Part shown: positions 50,016-64,000 of the stretch, piece by piece
How positions within the stretch are numbered: position 1 is the stretch's first letter
Layout: the number at the start of each line of letters is the position of its first letter
Source of the DNA: Anarhynchus alexandrinus
Taxonomy: Eukaryota > Chordata > Aves > Charadriiformes > Charadriidae
Reading direction: 5' to 3'
DNA length: 64,000 nucleotides
NCBI GenBank assembly: GCA_008711295.1
Contig: VUYV01000054.1
Span: forward strand, 26,781 to 90,780
Position numbers and translations under genes: made by a program
Notes under the pieces: generated by a model
Databases searched by the model: none
Seen by the model: only the letters and a program-made list of their open reading frames with translations
What the model was told of the DNA's origin: nothing

Positions 50016-53000
50016 ATATTAAGATTTTTTTCTCTCTCTTATTAGAAATACTGCACTAAGCCATAAATAAGTGTTTCATTGTGATAGTGGAGAGACATGC
50101 AAAACATTTACAGCAATGAAAGTCCCAAGTGTGTAGTTAGAGGTTTCTAACGTGTGACCGTCAAAAGTGACAAGTCAGCTTCCCCAAAGCTTTCCAAAAC
50201 TGCAAATATTTTTATCATGAGACTGGTTTTAAATTAACACCGGTAAGATTTCTCTCTCATTTATCTTTAGGCCTAAGATTATATTACCAAGCTTTTCTGA
50301 GCAACCATGAAAAGTTAACTATATAATTATGTGTTGCTATGAAAAGCTTTAAGTGAGTAAATAAGAACTGCTAAGGTTGCAGGTCAAATTCTCTCACCAC
50401 CCGGCTGGAGATGGCTCGTGTGCTAAAGATCACACAATTACTAGGTCTGAATTTAAAAGGAACTTTCGCCAGGTCAAACAGTCTTAGCTGCAGAATTGGT
50501 TTGTATTTCTGTGTACCATGACTTGACTACATACATTTCCTGCCCAAATAATTTACCATCATTTTGGAAGCTCTATAAATTAATGAAAGCTTAGTTTCTC
50601 TCCTCTTTACCTTAAACAGGTATTGTTATTTTTTAGGGCTGAGACATTTTATGTAACTGAAGATTTTGGAGGTGTTATGGAGATCGGGGGTGATCTCAAT
50701 GGTGAGCAGAATGGAAAGAGTTACACCAAATAGTACGCTTAAGAATACCTCTAAACACAACAAAAATAGTACTCTCTTCCATACTGTGCATTGTCTATTA
50801 CTTAGGTTGTCTTGACAAACCTTGTTTACAATGGGACATAACTCATACTAATAGAGTTTTCACTCACTGGGTACCAAAGTTGAAATCTCAGTACACAAAA
50901 GCATTAAGCTACAAGAAAAGGAATCATTATTTAATTTGTAAGGTGAATTATATTTCAGCTGTTTCCGTTCCTGAGTTACCAATAGACAATAAAGGAGTTT
51001 GAGCTTGAAAAAGCAATCTGCTCCCCATGCTGGATGACAGAAATAAATATCTTCACAAGGAACGTGCTCACTACACTTTCTTTTTCTCTTGAGTCTTGCC
51101 TGAACCAGATGACCCTCCTCCAAATTCTGCCTTTCTATATAAGTATCTTTAAGTGGAGAAATGTTTTCCTCTTTGATTTACCTATCTCACTACAGCCAAA
51201 AGTAGCGTACTTTTGGAGAGCGATGTTTCTCCCAGACTGGAAATTACCTCTTATTTTTTCACATAATCAGTGGGCCATATAAATCATTGCTGGCCAGCAG
51301 ACATTTAGCTGGTAACAGTTCCAAGGGCAGTGCCAGATGTTCACCTGTGAGCATATTACGCTGTTTTGATAAGCCACTGACCCTTAGCCAGGAAGCAGGA
51401 ATGATCACATGGTTTTAGCCTGTTGCATTGAAACTCCACGAAGTTTCCATGTGCCTTATTGCAACTTTTTCTACATTGGATTATTTAAGCATTTCTTGGC
51501 TATATCACATTATATAGCTCCCAGGTTAAGTGAGGAAGTCACTAGAGGGAAGAGTAGAAGTTATACAAATGTTTTTTAATTATTTTTGTCCAGATTTCAA
51601 GGTTTTTCCATTATTTTTCATGTTGTGTAATTACAAGGATTATCATTAGAAACAGACTTTGCTGATGAGTAGTAGTAGGCATCCATTTTCTTCGGGAGCT
51701 TGAATAAGTTTCAGAGAGGCAAAACCCCAGCCTTTTCCTGAATTTCAGACTATATGCTTTCAAGGCACCTTTCTTACCAACTATGCATAGGAAAAACCCG
51801 TATAGCAGGCATAAAAGAAGTTTTGGATTTCACTTCAGCATAGCACTATGCTTTAGTGTGTCATTAAATGTAGAAATGCTTTTAGGCATTTTCCTGAATT
51901 AGACTCTACAGCCATTGGCACTATGTATCAATTTGATAGCAAAGCGAGGAATAAAATACAGAAGTCATAACTTGTAGACTTCACAATTAAGTTTTCAGAG
52001 CACGTAGGAATGAATAGTTCTACTTCATATTTTATTATTCACATTTGTCTAAAGTATCTTATAATTCTTGTTTAACATATAGGCAATTTAATCCATTCCC
52101 ACTGTTCCAAAGTGCTGAAAACCTTTACAATAAATCTTGAGAATAATGCATCTTTGCTTTTAAATATGATTGCAAAAATAATTGCAATGCATATTCATAT
52201 TCACAAGCAGTTACTGGAATTATTAAAGTAATAATAGAGGCATTTGTTAGAGGTGGGCTATGAAACACTCTACATACTTTTCCACCTGAAGACCTCAATT
52301 TGCCATTGGGGGAGTAAAATGGGTGAATCTAAAACAATTCTAGTTCTCTCTTGTGAAGGTGCATTATTTTCTCCAAGTAACAGACCAGCTTCCAGGTTCA
52401 GAACCTACTCAGATGACAGAAATTACTTTTCAGTTGCTCATTATAATTTCTGTTCCCAAACCAGAAATAAGTATTATTAAAAGACTAAAAATAGTTTTTA
52501 AAAATAAAGTCTGACTTCTTACTGCACATTGATCAGGATTGACTATTTTATGGAGCTGTTTATTTATTTCAGGAATTCCGTGGTACTTGATACTGCAGTA
52601 GACTTTGAGTTTTCTTGGATTTATATGCATGTTTGTCACTTTATTTTCTGCTGTCAGAATTTTTATCGACCAACATTTTATAATTTTAAATCTATAGAAC
52701 TTACTGCTTCAGTACTAATGCTGTCCTTCATTATCTTAAGAGTAACTGTGTATTTACGTTAACGAATATAACCAAATTCATCATTACTAACTAAAGCATT
52801 TGAAAAACTGGGCATGATTTTGAAAGAACTTCGGCAATGAAGAATCTTGTTATTTCTTGAAAGGCAGAAACTTTATTACATTGATTTCACTGCATTATCT
52901 CAATGATCAAATATAATTCACTAAACTTGATAGCTTTAACTATCTACAACTACTTAGCAGTATGTTGATAAATATGCACATTTGTATGATAAGCATGTTT

Positions 53001-56000
53001 TTTTCAGTGTTTTACTGCAATCTTTAATAAGATAAGCTCAGCCAAGAAGCAATCAGCAATCCCTCCTCAGCTCTAGCCCAAACAACGTACTTCTAAGTAC
53101 AAACGAGAAAAAGACCAAGGTTAACAAACTAAATCCACCACTGAACAGCAGCATTTCTTCCACCAGTAATTCTTATGGATAAAGAGAGATTTTATCAGAT
53201 TACCATAATGATTTCATTTCTGAAAATACTGTGCCCTTAGATCCAGAGTTCACTTTGTTTCATTGCTAATCACAACACAAGGGTTCATCTAGAATTAGAA
53301 ACTAGTCAAAGATTGGTTATTGATTTAAGCACTAAAAAAAACCACGGTAGGCTTGCTTTGGGTAGGTTTTGGTCTTGAGTATAGGATGTGGAAGTGATGA
53401 GACTAAGACTTCTACATGTTTTATGCCATGAAATCATTTGATGTAGGAGTGAGACTCACTTCCCCGTACTGGGCAGCTACCTGCAGTGTAAAATGGAATT
53501 ACTCCTCTGTTTTGCATGTCAGGAGCTGTGCTTCCAGTAACAAATCTCGCATTTCACCCCTGGCAGCAGGCAGGGCTACCTTGCAGTAGTTCAGATTTGT
53601 TAGTTTTGGGGAACATAGATTAGAGTCAGTCGTGAAACAGCCACAACAGTGGTACAGAAGCTTTATCAAGCCTAAGGACACAGATCTTTATAGTTTGGGG
53701 GTCTGGCCTGGAGGTCCTTCACGTTGCATTTTACTTAGGCTAGTAATTACATAAAGCAGTTTTATGTGAAAATTTTGTGTTGTCTGAAAAAAAAAAAAGC
53801 AGTAAGAACTATAGTGAATCAACTAGGAAGAAAGCTTAATCAAAGGTATTTAATATCTATGTTTGTTTCTCTTAACACTGTTCATAATTTCCTTTTCTTC
53901 CAATGACTATGCTCTGCCCTTTGACAATTTATTAAAACAGACTCTTTTTCCACCATCTGGAGGTATGTTTGAGATGCAGATGTGTGAGTTCTTAACTACT
54001 TCACTCTAAAATTTTGCTTCAGATTTACCCTTTAATTATAAAACTATTTTAAATAAATTGATTCCACATCAATAAGTCTGTAACATGAATTGTTTCCACT
54101 ATCAAATGTAAATATATATTTTTTTTGGTAATGTATTCCTTTGTAGTTCAGTTCCAATTGCTTATAACTATGACTTTTTGTTCCTTCAGTCTCATTTGAT
54201 ATCCCAGACATGCTTCATTATAATCTTTATGCTGTTTTCTTTGTCATCATCAGCATTTGTGACATCTGACACTGAATCTCACACAGTGGTAGAAAAAAAA
54301 CCCAACACGGATGCTGTCAACTTTTTTTCAGGAATTAGCAGATAATGTATAATCCTGAGAAAGTAACTGGAAATGCAATGCATTTTAATAAGTATTTAGT
54401 GAAACATTTAGTTGTTCTCTAAAACCGATATGAAGACTATTTACATTGAAAAGAAAAGGTTCTTCCTTATCAGGGACTCTGATTAACACCCTGAATATTA
54501 TTTAAATAATTTGAAGAGAAGAATCTGTTTAAAGTGAAGTTCCATACAGAATGGAATAAAACCATTACATACAGTTTTATTTGAATGACTGCACTCTTTG
54601 CAGAATTGGCAGGAAGCCCCAGGATGGATGGAAAAAACTAGTCCCAGTTATTATCTAATATCCTCTCCATCTAGATTTGAAAGATAGATGAAACAATAAA
54701 TTGCCCCATCTACAGTTTAGAACTCTCAAATTCTTTCATTCACCTATTTTTCCCTTCTAATGAGCTGTAGAACAATCTTTAGCCACTATTTATTCATACT
54801 CACTAGAGTGTTGGTTTGATGAAAAAAAATGTTTATTTTTATTCCTCCTTCAGCACTCTTTCCTTTTAAATGCTGACCTCAAAACTATCCTCATGGGGAT
54901 ACAAACGCTCTCACCAATAAAGATTACTGAAGTCCGCAATGGAGGCCTGACCTGAGACAGCAGGTGGTCAGTACACTATGAGAGAATATATTAGCAAGTA
55001 AGGAATATATTAGTATGGTCCCTCTATCTTTATGACATTTAGAAATATACTTATACATAACATTTAAATTGAAAAGGTTTCCTGAGAAATTTTGAACTAT
55101 CTGAGCTACTTTTATTGTCTGGGGTTTCTTTGTTTTGTGTGTTTTGGTATTTTACAGAGAATTTAACATGGGAACTCAGAAATGAGGGTCATTAGTAGTC
55201 AGCAACTTCAGGGGTTTTTTTAAGCTTCCTTGTACACTGTTTGATAACAGAAGGACACTGTCTAACTTGAATATCATTTAGGTGAAACTCAAAGTTGTAG
55301 TTCCATCTGTGCATTTCTTCCTTCAGACAGACTGCAGAGCTCTGACATATCAGCTGAATTGTCACAGTAAAAATTAACATAAAAAGCATTTTATGAAATA
55401 GAGCTCTTGTCTAATCTGAAGCCATCTACTTCAATTTTCATAAATCTTAATGACCATACATTAGCACACACTACCTTCCTTTAATCACTATTTTCTATTA
55501 TACTAAATATGCAGTAAGCAAATGCATTTGGCTTCTTCTGAATTGAAGATGGGACATTCTGTAATGTAAGTGCAATTGCTTAATAGCTATTTTCAAATCA
55601 TACGTTTCAGATTATTTTCTCCACAGAAATAAAAAAAAGGCAAACCAAATTACTCATCTAATATCAGTTCCTACCCTGATAATAGTTTTTTAATTTACAA
55701 TGTAATGCTTTCTGTTCCAGAATTTTCACCTCAAACAAATGATGCTACAAAATACTTTGTTCCTCCCTCTAATAATGTCATCGTTCAGTTCGTTTTTAAC
55801 TCACATAATGCTGCTTTCAGAGGTAAATTGTCAGTGAATTCAGTCACTTGTGACGTGTAACATCATAGTTTATTCTCATGCAGAAAACTGAGAAACAGAT
55901 GAGGAAAAACCTCTCATGGTGTATAACTATTATTAAAAAATCTCACTGTGCAATAAGAATTTATAATAAACGTACAGCCAGTGAGAAACAGTGGGATTTT

Positions 56001-57654
56001 GTTTTTCTGGAATTTTCTGTAAGCAGTACTATCAGAAGTGAAGGATAAAAATGTAAAAGTTACTGCTACAGCACTTGATGTAATATGACAATCTAAAAAG
56101 AAACAGCTGTTTGACCCTTCTCTTCGAAAATCTATACAGGTTAGTCTATCGAATCAAGTGCACATCATCATCTTATCTCCCGATTTCTACTGCTGCATCA
56201 CAGATCCCATGTGTTGTCTGTGGGACTGTGATAATTACGTAGAGATAGCCAGCAGAGGCTGACAGTTTGCAGAATACAGAATAGCAGCATTTCCTTCTAA
56301 AAGGCATTTTTCCCTTGTTGAATATGGTATAGAAAACAGGTAGTATCGTCTACACCAGTGACATATACTGGCCAGGCTGTCCATCCAAGACTAGTGTCCT
56401 GCTCAGAACAAAAATTATACTGAACTACACTTTCTTGTTTATGTATCTTATTATTATTTATTGCTACTAAAAGCAATCCTTTGCTTTTGTTTGTCAAATG
56501 TTTTTCCCATGGAAGTTTCAGTCCTTTATTTTTGTTGCAAACCACAGTTCCCTGTTGAACCGGAAAGCGTCCGACTCTTTCATGCACCAGTCAGTCAGAG
56601 GCAGAATGAGCTGAGCTATGAGGGTACGTGGTAACAGCACTCTGCATTAACACACTACTACGTTCACTTGGTGACCTAAAAAGGTAGTACAGCCCCTGAG
56701 AAAGCACCACTGTTACCAAAAATGTTGTTGTTGTTACTACCTAATCTTGCTAGTTCATTAAATATCTGTTTAAGGATGTTATTTCATTCCAACATGGTCC
56801 TTACCATTTTTAGATTAGTGGTTTAGTCCATTTTTCCTGCAATGAAGTGAACAAGATATGTTAACTGTTGCCTAAATTGCCTGGAAGAATGCACGTAAAA
56901 CATTCACTTGGTAAAAATATAATTGATTACCTATTTAATCATATATACAGGAGGGAACAGTAGACCTACAGGGGAAAAAAAGGTCATCAATATGAATATA
57001 AGTTCAGTAATGCTATTTACTTATGCATACCAAGTTTTCAACTGAGCTAAAATTATTTTGATATTCTTTGAAATATTTTTCTGTGAAGACTATAAATCTA
57101 CACGTACATTGTCTACTATTTCTATGATTCTATAGTCTGTACTTCATAACTCTCAACTTTTCCTCAATGCAGAGAAGTCCCATAATTTGACTAAGCAGTT
57201 GTACCCAGGAATAAAAAAAATTTTTGCTTGTGCACTATAGGTTATTAAAGAAACTGCAGTTATATTATGATCCCTCTATTGCTCATAGTTATTATTTATG
57301 CATGTTTTATTTACTTGCAGAAACAATCACAGATATTTACATCTTTCACAGACACTTAGGCAAGAGTACAATTAGAAAAATAGTGCTACAAAGTATGGGG
57401 CTACAGCTTTTATCAAACGCTTACAAAGCCTAACAACTTTGCCCACAACAATTTGATGATGCTGTAAGCAAGCAAATTGTATCTATTGGGTAAAACATCA
57501 TCCACTACAAAAAATTCTCCAGAACTGAACCCTATTACCATAGTGTTCAACTTGAAAGAAAAGATTTGAACTGACTGTTGCAAAAACAGTACTATTGATC
57601 TTCCTAGTGTGATTTAAACTTATAGAGATATAAAATAAAGGTTTTTTTTAAAGC
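50016..57654. other. No gene seen; AT-rich DNA
   Basis: No supported exon, RNA gene or transposon. Only short A/T runs (for example an A12 run near 53788), a TTG triplet run near 56723 and scattered short frames (under 100 codons). A CR1-tail-like word near 57113-57135 is not backed by neighbouring CR1 sequence. Confidence 0.65.
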
Positions 57655-57860
57655 TCCCAGACTACAAATGTCACCCATTACGCAATTAGGGACAGAACGG
57701 TGTCCTGGATGATATCTGCTATACCCTTCGGGAGTCAGCGAAGGAGCTAAGTGCACCCAGTGTGTGCGCAGGACGGTTGGTTAACCACAAAGGCCTACGG
57801 TTCCTCTCAGTGATAGCACTGAAGAAGAACCTTTTGGACTTCATCACCCAGACAACTAAA
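57655..57860. other. CpG-enriched unidentified block
   Basis: Seven CpG dinucleotides fall between 57681 and 57799, in a region where CpG is otherwise scarce, and overall GC is higher than on either side. It contains cttcgggagtcagcgaagg and gtgtgcgcaggacggttgg. No long open frame and no repeat landmark is recognised. Retained CpGs suggest a relatively young insertion, a constrained element or an unmethylated segment. Confidence 0.35.
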
Positions 57861-60800
57861 CATCAATTTCAATTACCTTTTGTCTTTTCTTGTTTCACAT
57901 GAATTATTTAGTTAGAGGCGGTTTTCTTTTTTCTTTCTGTCTAGTGGTATCAATGGTAGTCTAGATATAGTTGTATTTAAACAAAATTAAATTTTATAAC
58001 TAAAGCCCCATATTACATAACAAATCATGAAATAATAAGCAGTATATCTGATAATATTATTATTCTTATTAATGCTAACAAAAATTATCAGTAGTAAGGG
58101 ACCATGTTAGTGGTAACAGTATCTTTTATAGGGCAGTGACATCTTACACTGGGAAAAAAATTCAAATTCCTCAATGCCTATCCTTTTACTTTCAGATAAC
58201 TTTTATTTAAAAGATGCTGTACCGCAGTACAACTTTACGCGCCGCACAAAGCTCCTTAATCCAGACACTGTGATGTGCTTTTTACAGCAGATGTCTAAAA
58301 TTTCGTTGCCACGCTTTGGCTCTGCAGCAGACTTCATAAGGGAGGCAAACTCATTACAGGAACCCTAGGGACACCTTAAAAAGGGACAGATCTCACAAAC
58401 ACAGTTATATCATAGAGAGTTACATCATAGAGAGCTGAAGATGCTCTTCTACACATCCAGAAGCAACATTTTATGCATATTTGAGAAACAGATATCACAG
58501 GCAAAGGGATATTTAGGAATTAATAGCAAGTTAGGACATTAGCGAGTACTGGAATCCTAAGTGCTTTTTAAGTCACCTATGCACTACACAGGCAAATCTC
58601 TATTGCGCACAGGCCCATGACTAGCCCTCATTTTTGCTGTACAGTTATAATGAAATTTACTGAAGATTGCCTTGCAGGACAGTGATGAAACTGGGTTTTC
58701 TTTCTATTATAAAAGTTCTATATGTCAGGTACAAAATAAATGTGTCGATTCATTTAAGACTACAAAAATAAGAGTAAATACAATTTCAATAAACTCTGAG
58801 CAAATAGCAGAAAACCATTATCAGGCAGAGTCATTTCATTTTCAAAATGAACATGACAATACACTCCATCCTACAAAATTTGTTTCTGATGAATTTTGGT
58901 TTTCTCAAGCTCACTTAAGTTTCAAATTAATTTTAAGTGTAATGCAAATAAGAAGGAAGTTTAACTTTTCAATTTTTTTAGATACAAAAAAAGACAAATT
59001 TGTCAAAAGACTTAGCCACGTCTTTATTTAATTTTAATTTGGAGAAAATACACAAAACATACCATCTACTAAATTCATTACTACAACAGACTAAGTTAAT
59101 TTCTTTGAAATTCAATTACAAAGAACTGATTTGAGCAACTTAATATTTGACAAGCTACAAATAATTTCAGTTAACGAGGCAGTTTTATAAATTAGCCTTA
59201 TGCCACATTTTGCTTTTGTGAGATCACGTTCTGCCTAAGCATTTTTACTAAGCTCATTATTATTATAGTATCCAAGCACTTATTTTAGAAAGCTCTTCTT
59301 ACAAGCAATGTAATTTTACCCAATTGCTCAGAATGATAAGAATATGCACTTTTGAAAAAGGAATGATTATAATTTGCTTCTGAACTAGCAGAGCGTAGCA
59401 GCCCAGGACCTAATCTAAAACCATATTCTCTACACTTACTTCAGGGAACTCCAAGTTTGTACCAATTACAAAGTTGTGGATTACTGAACTTTAACAAGAG
59501 CTAGCTGGATCCAGCCTCAGGAATCTCTGCATTTGGAAGACTTCACACTGCATTTTGTGCTTATTTTGGAAGATACTCAAGTGCATTCCAGAGGTTAGTC
59601 ACTGTAGATCCTCAGAATTTCAGAACTGACCTAATTATTCACATTAAAATCAATACAAGATTTACTATTGACTTCTAAGAAGATAGAGCTAAACCAGTGG
59701 TAAGTAATTTTGAATTTGGCCTTTCAGAAACAATACGGCTTTACTATTTGCTTCCTTCAGAGGAGGGGCAGAGAGCACCAGGCCAAATTTTAACATCCTT
59801 ACGCAGACTTAGTTTCCAGTCATTTAAGTGGAAACTGTACCTGAATATAATCAATGAATTGATTAAGGATCTGGGGATTTGACTCCCTTATTGAAGAAAA
59901 AAGAAGAAAATGTATTACTTCGCTGTTTAGAAGCCTTCAGTTTCAGGAATATAATTTCCAGCATGCTACGACTACCAAGGGAAACCTAGCACATTTCACA
60001 AAGCGTACAAAGAAACATCAGGTAATTTAAAAAGTATTTATATTTGCATTTAAGATTTGAACATAATAAAGTCTAAAATCCTTTGTCTATGAGGCACATA
60101 CTCCCTTAAGGGTAAAATGCCCTGTGGAAAGTAAACTATTTTTATAACTGAAAAATAACAACTAAAATACAGAGATGGGAATTTATCAGGACAGAGAGTG
60201 CCTTTCACAGGTTCCAATACTGGAATCCACAAAATTCGGTCTAAAAATAGATACCCTTTCAGTGCTATTACTAGATAAATTCCTTTTTCTTAGAGCTGCC
60301 AAAAATACATATGGAAGAGTGTAAATGTCTAGGAAACTGTAATTAAATGGGACATTTAAAGTTAAAGCCATTAGGCCCTGGCAACTCTTGTTTCTTTCTT
60401 GACAGAAATTACTGAGCGTAAAAGAAGTCTGAATAAGGCAACTGTGAGGTTAAAATGTAGATAGAGAAAAAAAGGCTGCTGGGTAGAATTACTGAAATAG
60501 AGTGAATACTAGAAGTAATGCATATTGTAGCTATTAAGGTCCTACATATGTTAAAGGAAAATACACCCTAGATTATAAGCAGCTGATTTTCTGTTTAATG
60601 TATTTATAGTTTCAGTTGGTTGAGGATGAGCAATGTATAAGTTCTTCTGTATGTGGAAGGGAATGAACATACTGATTTCAGCAGCTGAGCTATTAAACAT
60701 CGTTTTGTGATTTTACTAACTCGTTGATTCTAATTTTATGGCTATTAAATACTTAGTGTTTGTGTTTCAGCACTTTTTTTTTAAAAAATGTGAAAAAGCC

Positions 60801-63800
60801 GCTTTATGTTAAGGTACCATAAATGAGCAGTATGAAATGAATATGAAATTCCACACACCTTGAATCTAAGGCTGCACTAAAGACCAGTTGAGTGCTCTCT
60901 TTGTTATCATGGGCAGAATAAAGCATTACACAGCGCTGACAAGAATAAAGGAAAATAGTTCTCAAAATTTTGATGAGCAACATGTTGCAAAATGTTTTTC
61001 TGTTTTGTTTAGGGGGTTGGGGAGTGTGTTTGGTTGTTTGGTGGTTTTTTTCATTACCTCTGTTATTCAGACAGACTTGATGCTGTTTTGAGCAGAATTC
61101 TTTTTCCAGAGCTGCAGACAAATATGCATTATAAGAGTCGGCCTCTAATGTGCAGTGGCTTCAGGAACTGCCTATTGATTTCATAGCTGTACATATAGAT
61201 CTCAGCCTTTTATGAGAATCTGAGAAGATATCCTTATTAGAAGCTGCTCAGATGGGGTTTTCTTTTTAAGGACACCAATCCATACAGGATGTCTGCAGAC
61301 AGGTGGTCTTCAGAAATTTCTCTGCTCACTTATCGTCAAACTACTTTTTATGGATCAGTGGTAAAGTATAAAGAAAGATCAAACATAAAATGACTGACGG
61401 TACAGTTCAGTGGAGAAAAGGAGCACAAAGGATCACCTACAATCTCTGTAGAGGTCTACACTTTATTACAGGCCATATTCTGCTATTCTTTAGCAGTACG
61501 CAGCAGAGGAAGAGTAGCACATCTATCTTCAAATGAAGGAACAATACTAAGCTGCCTTTCAGTAGAACTGAAAGGTCAGTACTAACTGGGATAACTATTC
61601 GTTTCACCACTGAAAGGACACACATCCTGCCTGTCAAGGGTGCTTATTTGGTTCATCCTATAGCAAATTAATCTCGCTATACAAGGAAGTGGGCTAGCAG
61701 CCATTAGTCAGTGAACCATGACATTTCTGCACTCTGCATGTAAAATAACTGGCTCAACAGAAGCCTGGAAAGCAGAATGTGTAACAATCACACAGCCTGC
61801 ACTGAGCAGACTACCAAGGTTTCTACCTTGCAGTACAGTTAGGAGTACATGGTTCCCTGAAGGAACCTCTGAGAGAAAAGAGCCTACCTGCACTCAAGGC
61901 ACTAAGATGCCCAATCTTAAGGGTATACTATAGTAATGTGCCATTTCCTTAGAAACCTCAAGCGGTCACTATTTTCACACTGAAATTTATATATTGAGGC
62001 AGCCTTCAACTATACTATCTTCTTAAGCATCAAACCATGAAAGGAGCCAAAGTTAAGTCTTTAATTAGGTGTGACTGACCTACAGCTACGAGAACTAGAT
62101 GTATTTTCACTTGTCCACTAGGTCACTGTTTTATTAGTTATGCGCCACTCCGCTGTGAGCAATTTTTTAGTTCTATGGCATGACATCTGCAAAATGTAAC
62201 TGGTATGAGAGAGTCTTTCTATTACCTTAAAGGAGATAGGAAAAGAAGAAGAGAGTTCATTAACTCAAGACTCTCAAAATGCAGGGGGAGTAATACCAGA
62301 AGGGAGAAGCGGTGACCAGGGAAGATTGCAGAAAACCCTTACATTTTAGCATTTTTTTAAGTTCTGGGAGCTTCACCTTGCAACAATTCTTTAACATAAT
62401 ATTGTGTATGAAGCACTACGTAATATGTTATTCTGTTAATACTAAATGTACCATGCAATTCATAATAATATTTAATAAAATAAAAATACATCCTCCCCCT
62501 TAACCTGTTGTGTCTGACAGCACAAGATTCAAATCTTGGCTGTCTCATGGAGCATTCTAAGCAGAAAGCATGAAATATGTAAATGAGATAATTAGTCTGG
62601 AGATGAGACAACTGATGCAGACGTACATCTATGCATGAAGATTCTGGGGATAAGGGAAAGGCCAAGAAGTACTTTTCCTTAAGCCTCTGAGCGCTGTACT
62701 ACAGATTTATTAAGAAGGAAGAAGATCTCAAAACAACTACTTCATTGCAAACCAATTAAAATTTGAATTATGTTGTCTTAAGTTTTGAAAAGCTGTCAAA
62801 CCTACAAATAATTCCTCAGACCTTAATGCTACAAATGCATGCACAGTCTATTTTTGTTTGCATGAAATAACATATACCACAATGTGCTATGGAATAAAAA
62901 CACAGCACATACATATGGAAATACATTTAATACAGACAAATTTTATCTTTAAAACCTAGTTCTATCTAATGTGCTTAGATGTGTTCTATTCTTTACCTGT
63001 GTTTATATGTGGATTGTAAACTAGATCAATCAGTCCTGTAATAATAATAGACTGAAAGTGTAACAACAATGTGAAATTAGGGCTCCTGAGCGGTGGAACT
63101 AGACTATTATTGCTGCAAACATGAGGTCTGGACTTCTCTTGATAAGTGCTTCATATCAGCTAAATTATGTTGCCACTGAAGTGGCTGATTTTAGTCAGGG
63201 TTCAGTCTTTGGCAGCCACACTAGCCTTGTGCTAAAGATCTTGTAGGGTGAGTACGTCCATACTGGCTGTAGACCTGCAGAGATAGCACATATGATTGGG
63301 GATTCTGTGGAGCAAAGCTACTTCTACAAAATTAAAATTTATTTTTACTCCACAGACTATTCTTTGCCTCTAACCCAGGTTTTAGGGCAGTGTTTACTGT
63401 GTGGCTTATTGTAAAATAAGGAAGCTTTCCTTTTTCCGACTATTTTACCCTTATTTGAACACTCGATGAAAGTGTGTATCCCACTGTGCCCCAAGATCAG
63501 CAAGAGATTAGCACTTTCTGAATTTAAGGGGTTTTGGTTTTCACTGTTGTTGGTGCTCAGCAAGACAGATTTAGAAGTTTCTTCGAGCAATATTTGCTGT
63601 GCTACATATACACCTTCGGAGACCAGCCACAATCTGCTCCATTATCTTGATACACATATTTTGTACATTTAAAATATTTGTCCAAAACTTCACCAGGCGT
63701 AAATCAATATAAATCACACAATAATTGACAGAATGACCTCTGTGCTTGTGCAATGAATGTTTTTTGTTGGATAATTGTAAATACAGGAATTACAGAGCAA

Positions 63801-64000
63801 GCAGAGTACAGGAGTATGAAGAGTATAAACGGTGCCACTGATCTTTTAAAGAGTAAAAAGGGAAATAATGGGAGACAAGAGCGTGAAGCTAGAGCTTGAC
63901 CATTACATTTGTTAAAGAAGCAAGTAGTAAACGACACAGTAACCCACAGTAAATGCTACAGGGCTACAGATAAGAGAGAGGGTGGAGGAAACAGGTCAGT
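57861..64000. other. No confirmed gene; AT-rich DNA with one exon-like segment
   Basis: The segment 58174-58368 is described in the findings. Elsewhere there are short duplications (tcatagagag repeated at about 58410-58435), TAATTA-type words and open frames up to 119 codons (58672-59031), none with recognisable content. The right end of the window shows no start of a gene. Confidence 0.55.

Noticed and set aside
57113..57135. tttctatgattctat as a sense CR1 3' tail
   Set aside because: The preceding 100 bp show none of the CR1 3'-region words; a 15-bp match to a simple tail is not enough.
62500..62560. gattcaaatcttggctgt as a tRNA or SINE B-box region
   Set aside because: No matching A box, cloverleaf or SINE core could be found around it.
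1..64000. tRNA, rRNA, snRNA genes, CRISPR arrays, bacterial operons or mitochondrial inserts
   Set aside because: None of their hallmark sequences were found on either strand; the window is vertebrate nuclear non-coding DNA.

Overview
This window looks like a gene-poor, AT-rich stretch of a bird nuclear genome, either intergenic or deep inside a large intron. The bird assignment rests on the repeats. There are four fragments of CR1, the dominant avian/reptilian LINE. There are also two copies of one LTR family that starts TGTCCTGGTTTGAGG, ends CCTAAACCACGACA, and is flanked by 5-bp target-site duplications, as in ERVL-type (class III) elements that are common in birds. No species can be named from the sequence alone. 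I found no convincing protein-coding exon, tRNA, rRNA, snRNA or CRISPR array. Open frames up to about 130 codons are expected by chance in this much AT-rich DNA, and the longest one (163 codons, 11264-11755, minus) overlaps a dead CR1 reverse-transcriptase fragment.

Layout. 1-161: endonuclease-coding part of a CR1 ORF2 (minus strand) running off the left edge. 5030-5540: a GC-richer block of unknown origin. 6131-7355: two very old MIR-like SINE relics. 10970-11034: a poly-T tract interrupted by a 6-N gap. 11241-11550: frameshifted C-terminal CR1 ORF2 fragment (minus). 18660-19110: second GC-richer, repeat-like block. 20780-20900: homeodomain-type palindrome next to a POU octamer. 27592-27775: CR1 3' end (minus). 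38100-40500: a cluster of segments with the look of conserved non-coding or enhancer DNA. 43400-43781: unidentified GC-rich block. 43787-44519: complete 733-bp solo LTR with TSD GAACG. 47066-47362: CR1 3' end (minus). 49910-50010: a second LTR of the same family, with TSD CTGTG, whose middle is missing at a single N. 57655-57860 and 58174-58368: two CpG-containing islands in otherwise CpG-poor DNA. The rest is unique-looking AT-rich DNA with short simple repeats.

Nothing here works together as a pathway. The story is one of neutral decay of retroelements of several ages (MIR-like, then CR1, then ERVL-type LTR), plus a few candidate regulatory segments that can only be judged by cross-species alignment. 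I did not find a previously undescribed biological system. The most informative points are the collapsed LTR at the single N, the unidentified GC/CpG-enriched blocks, and the candidate regulatory clusters.
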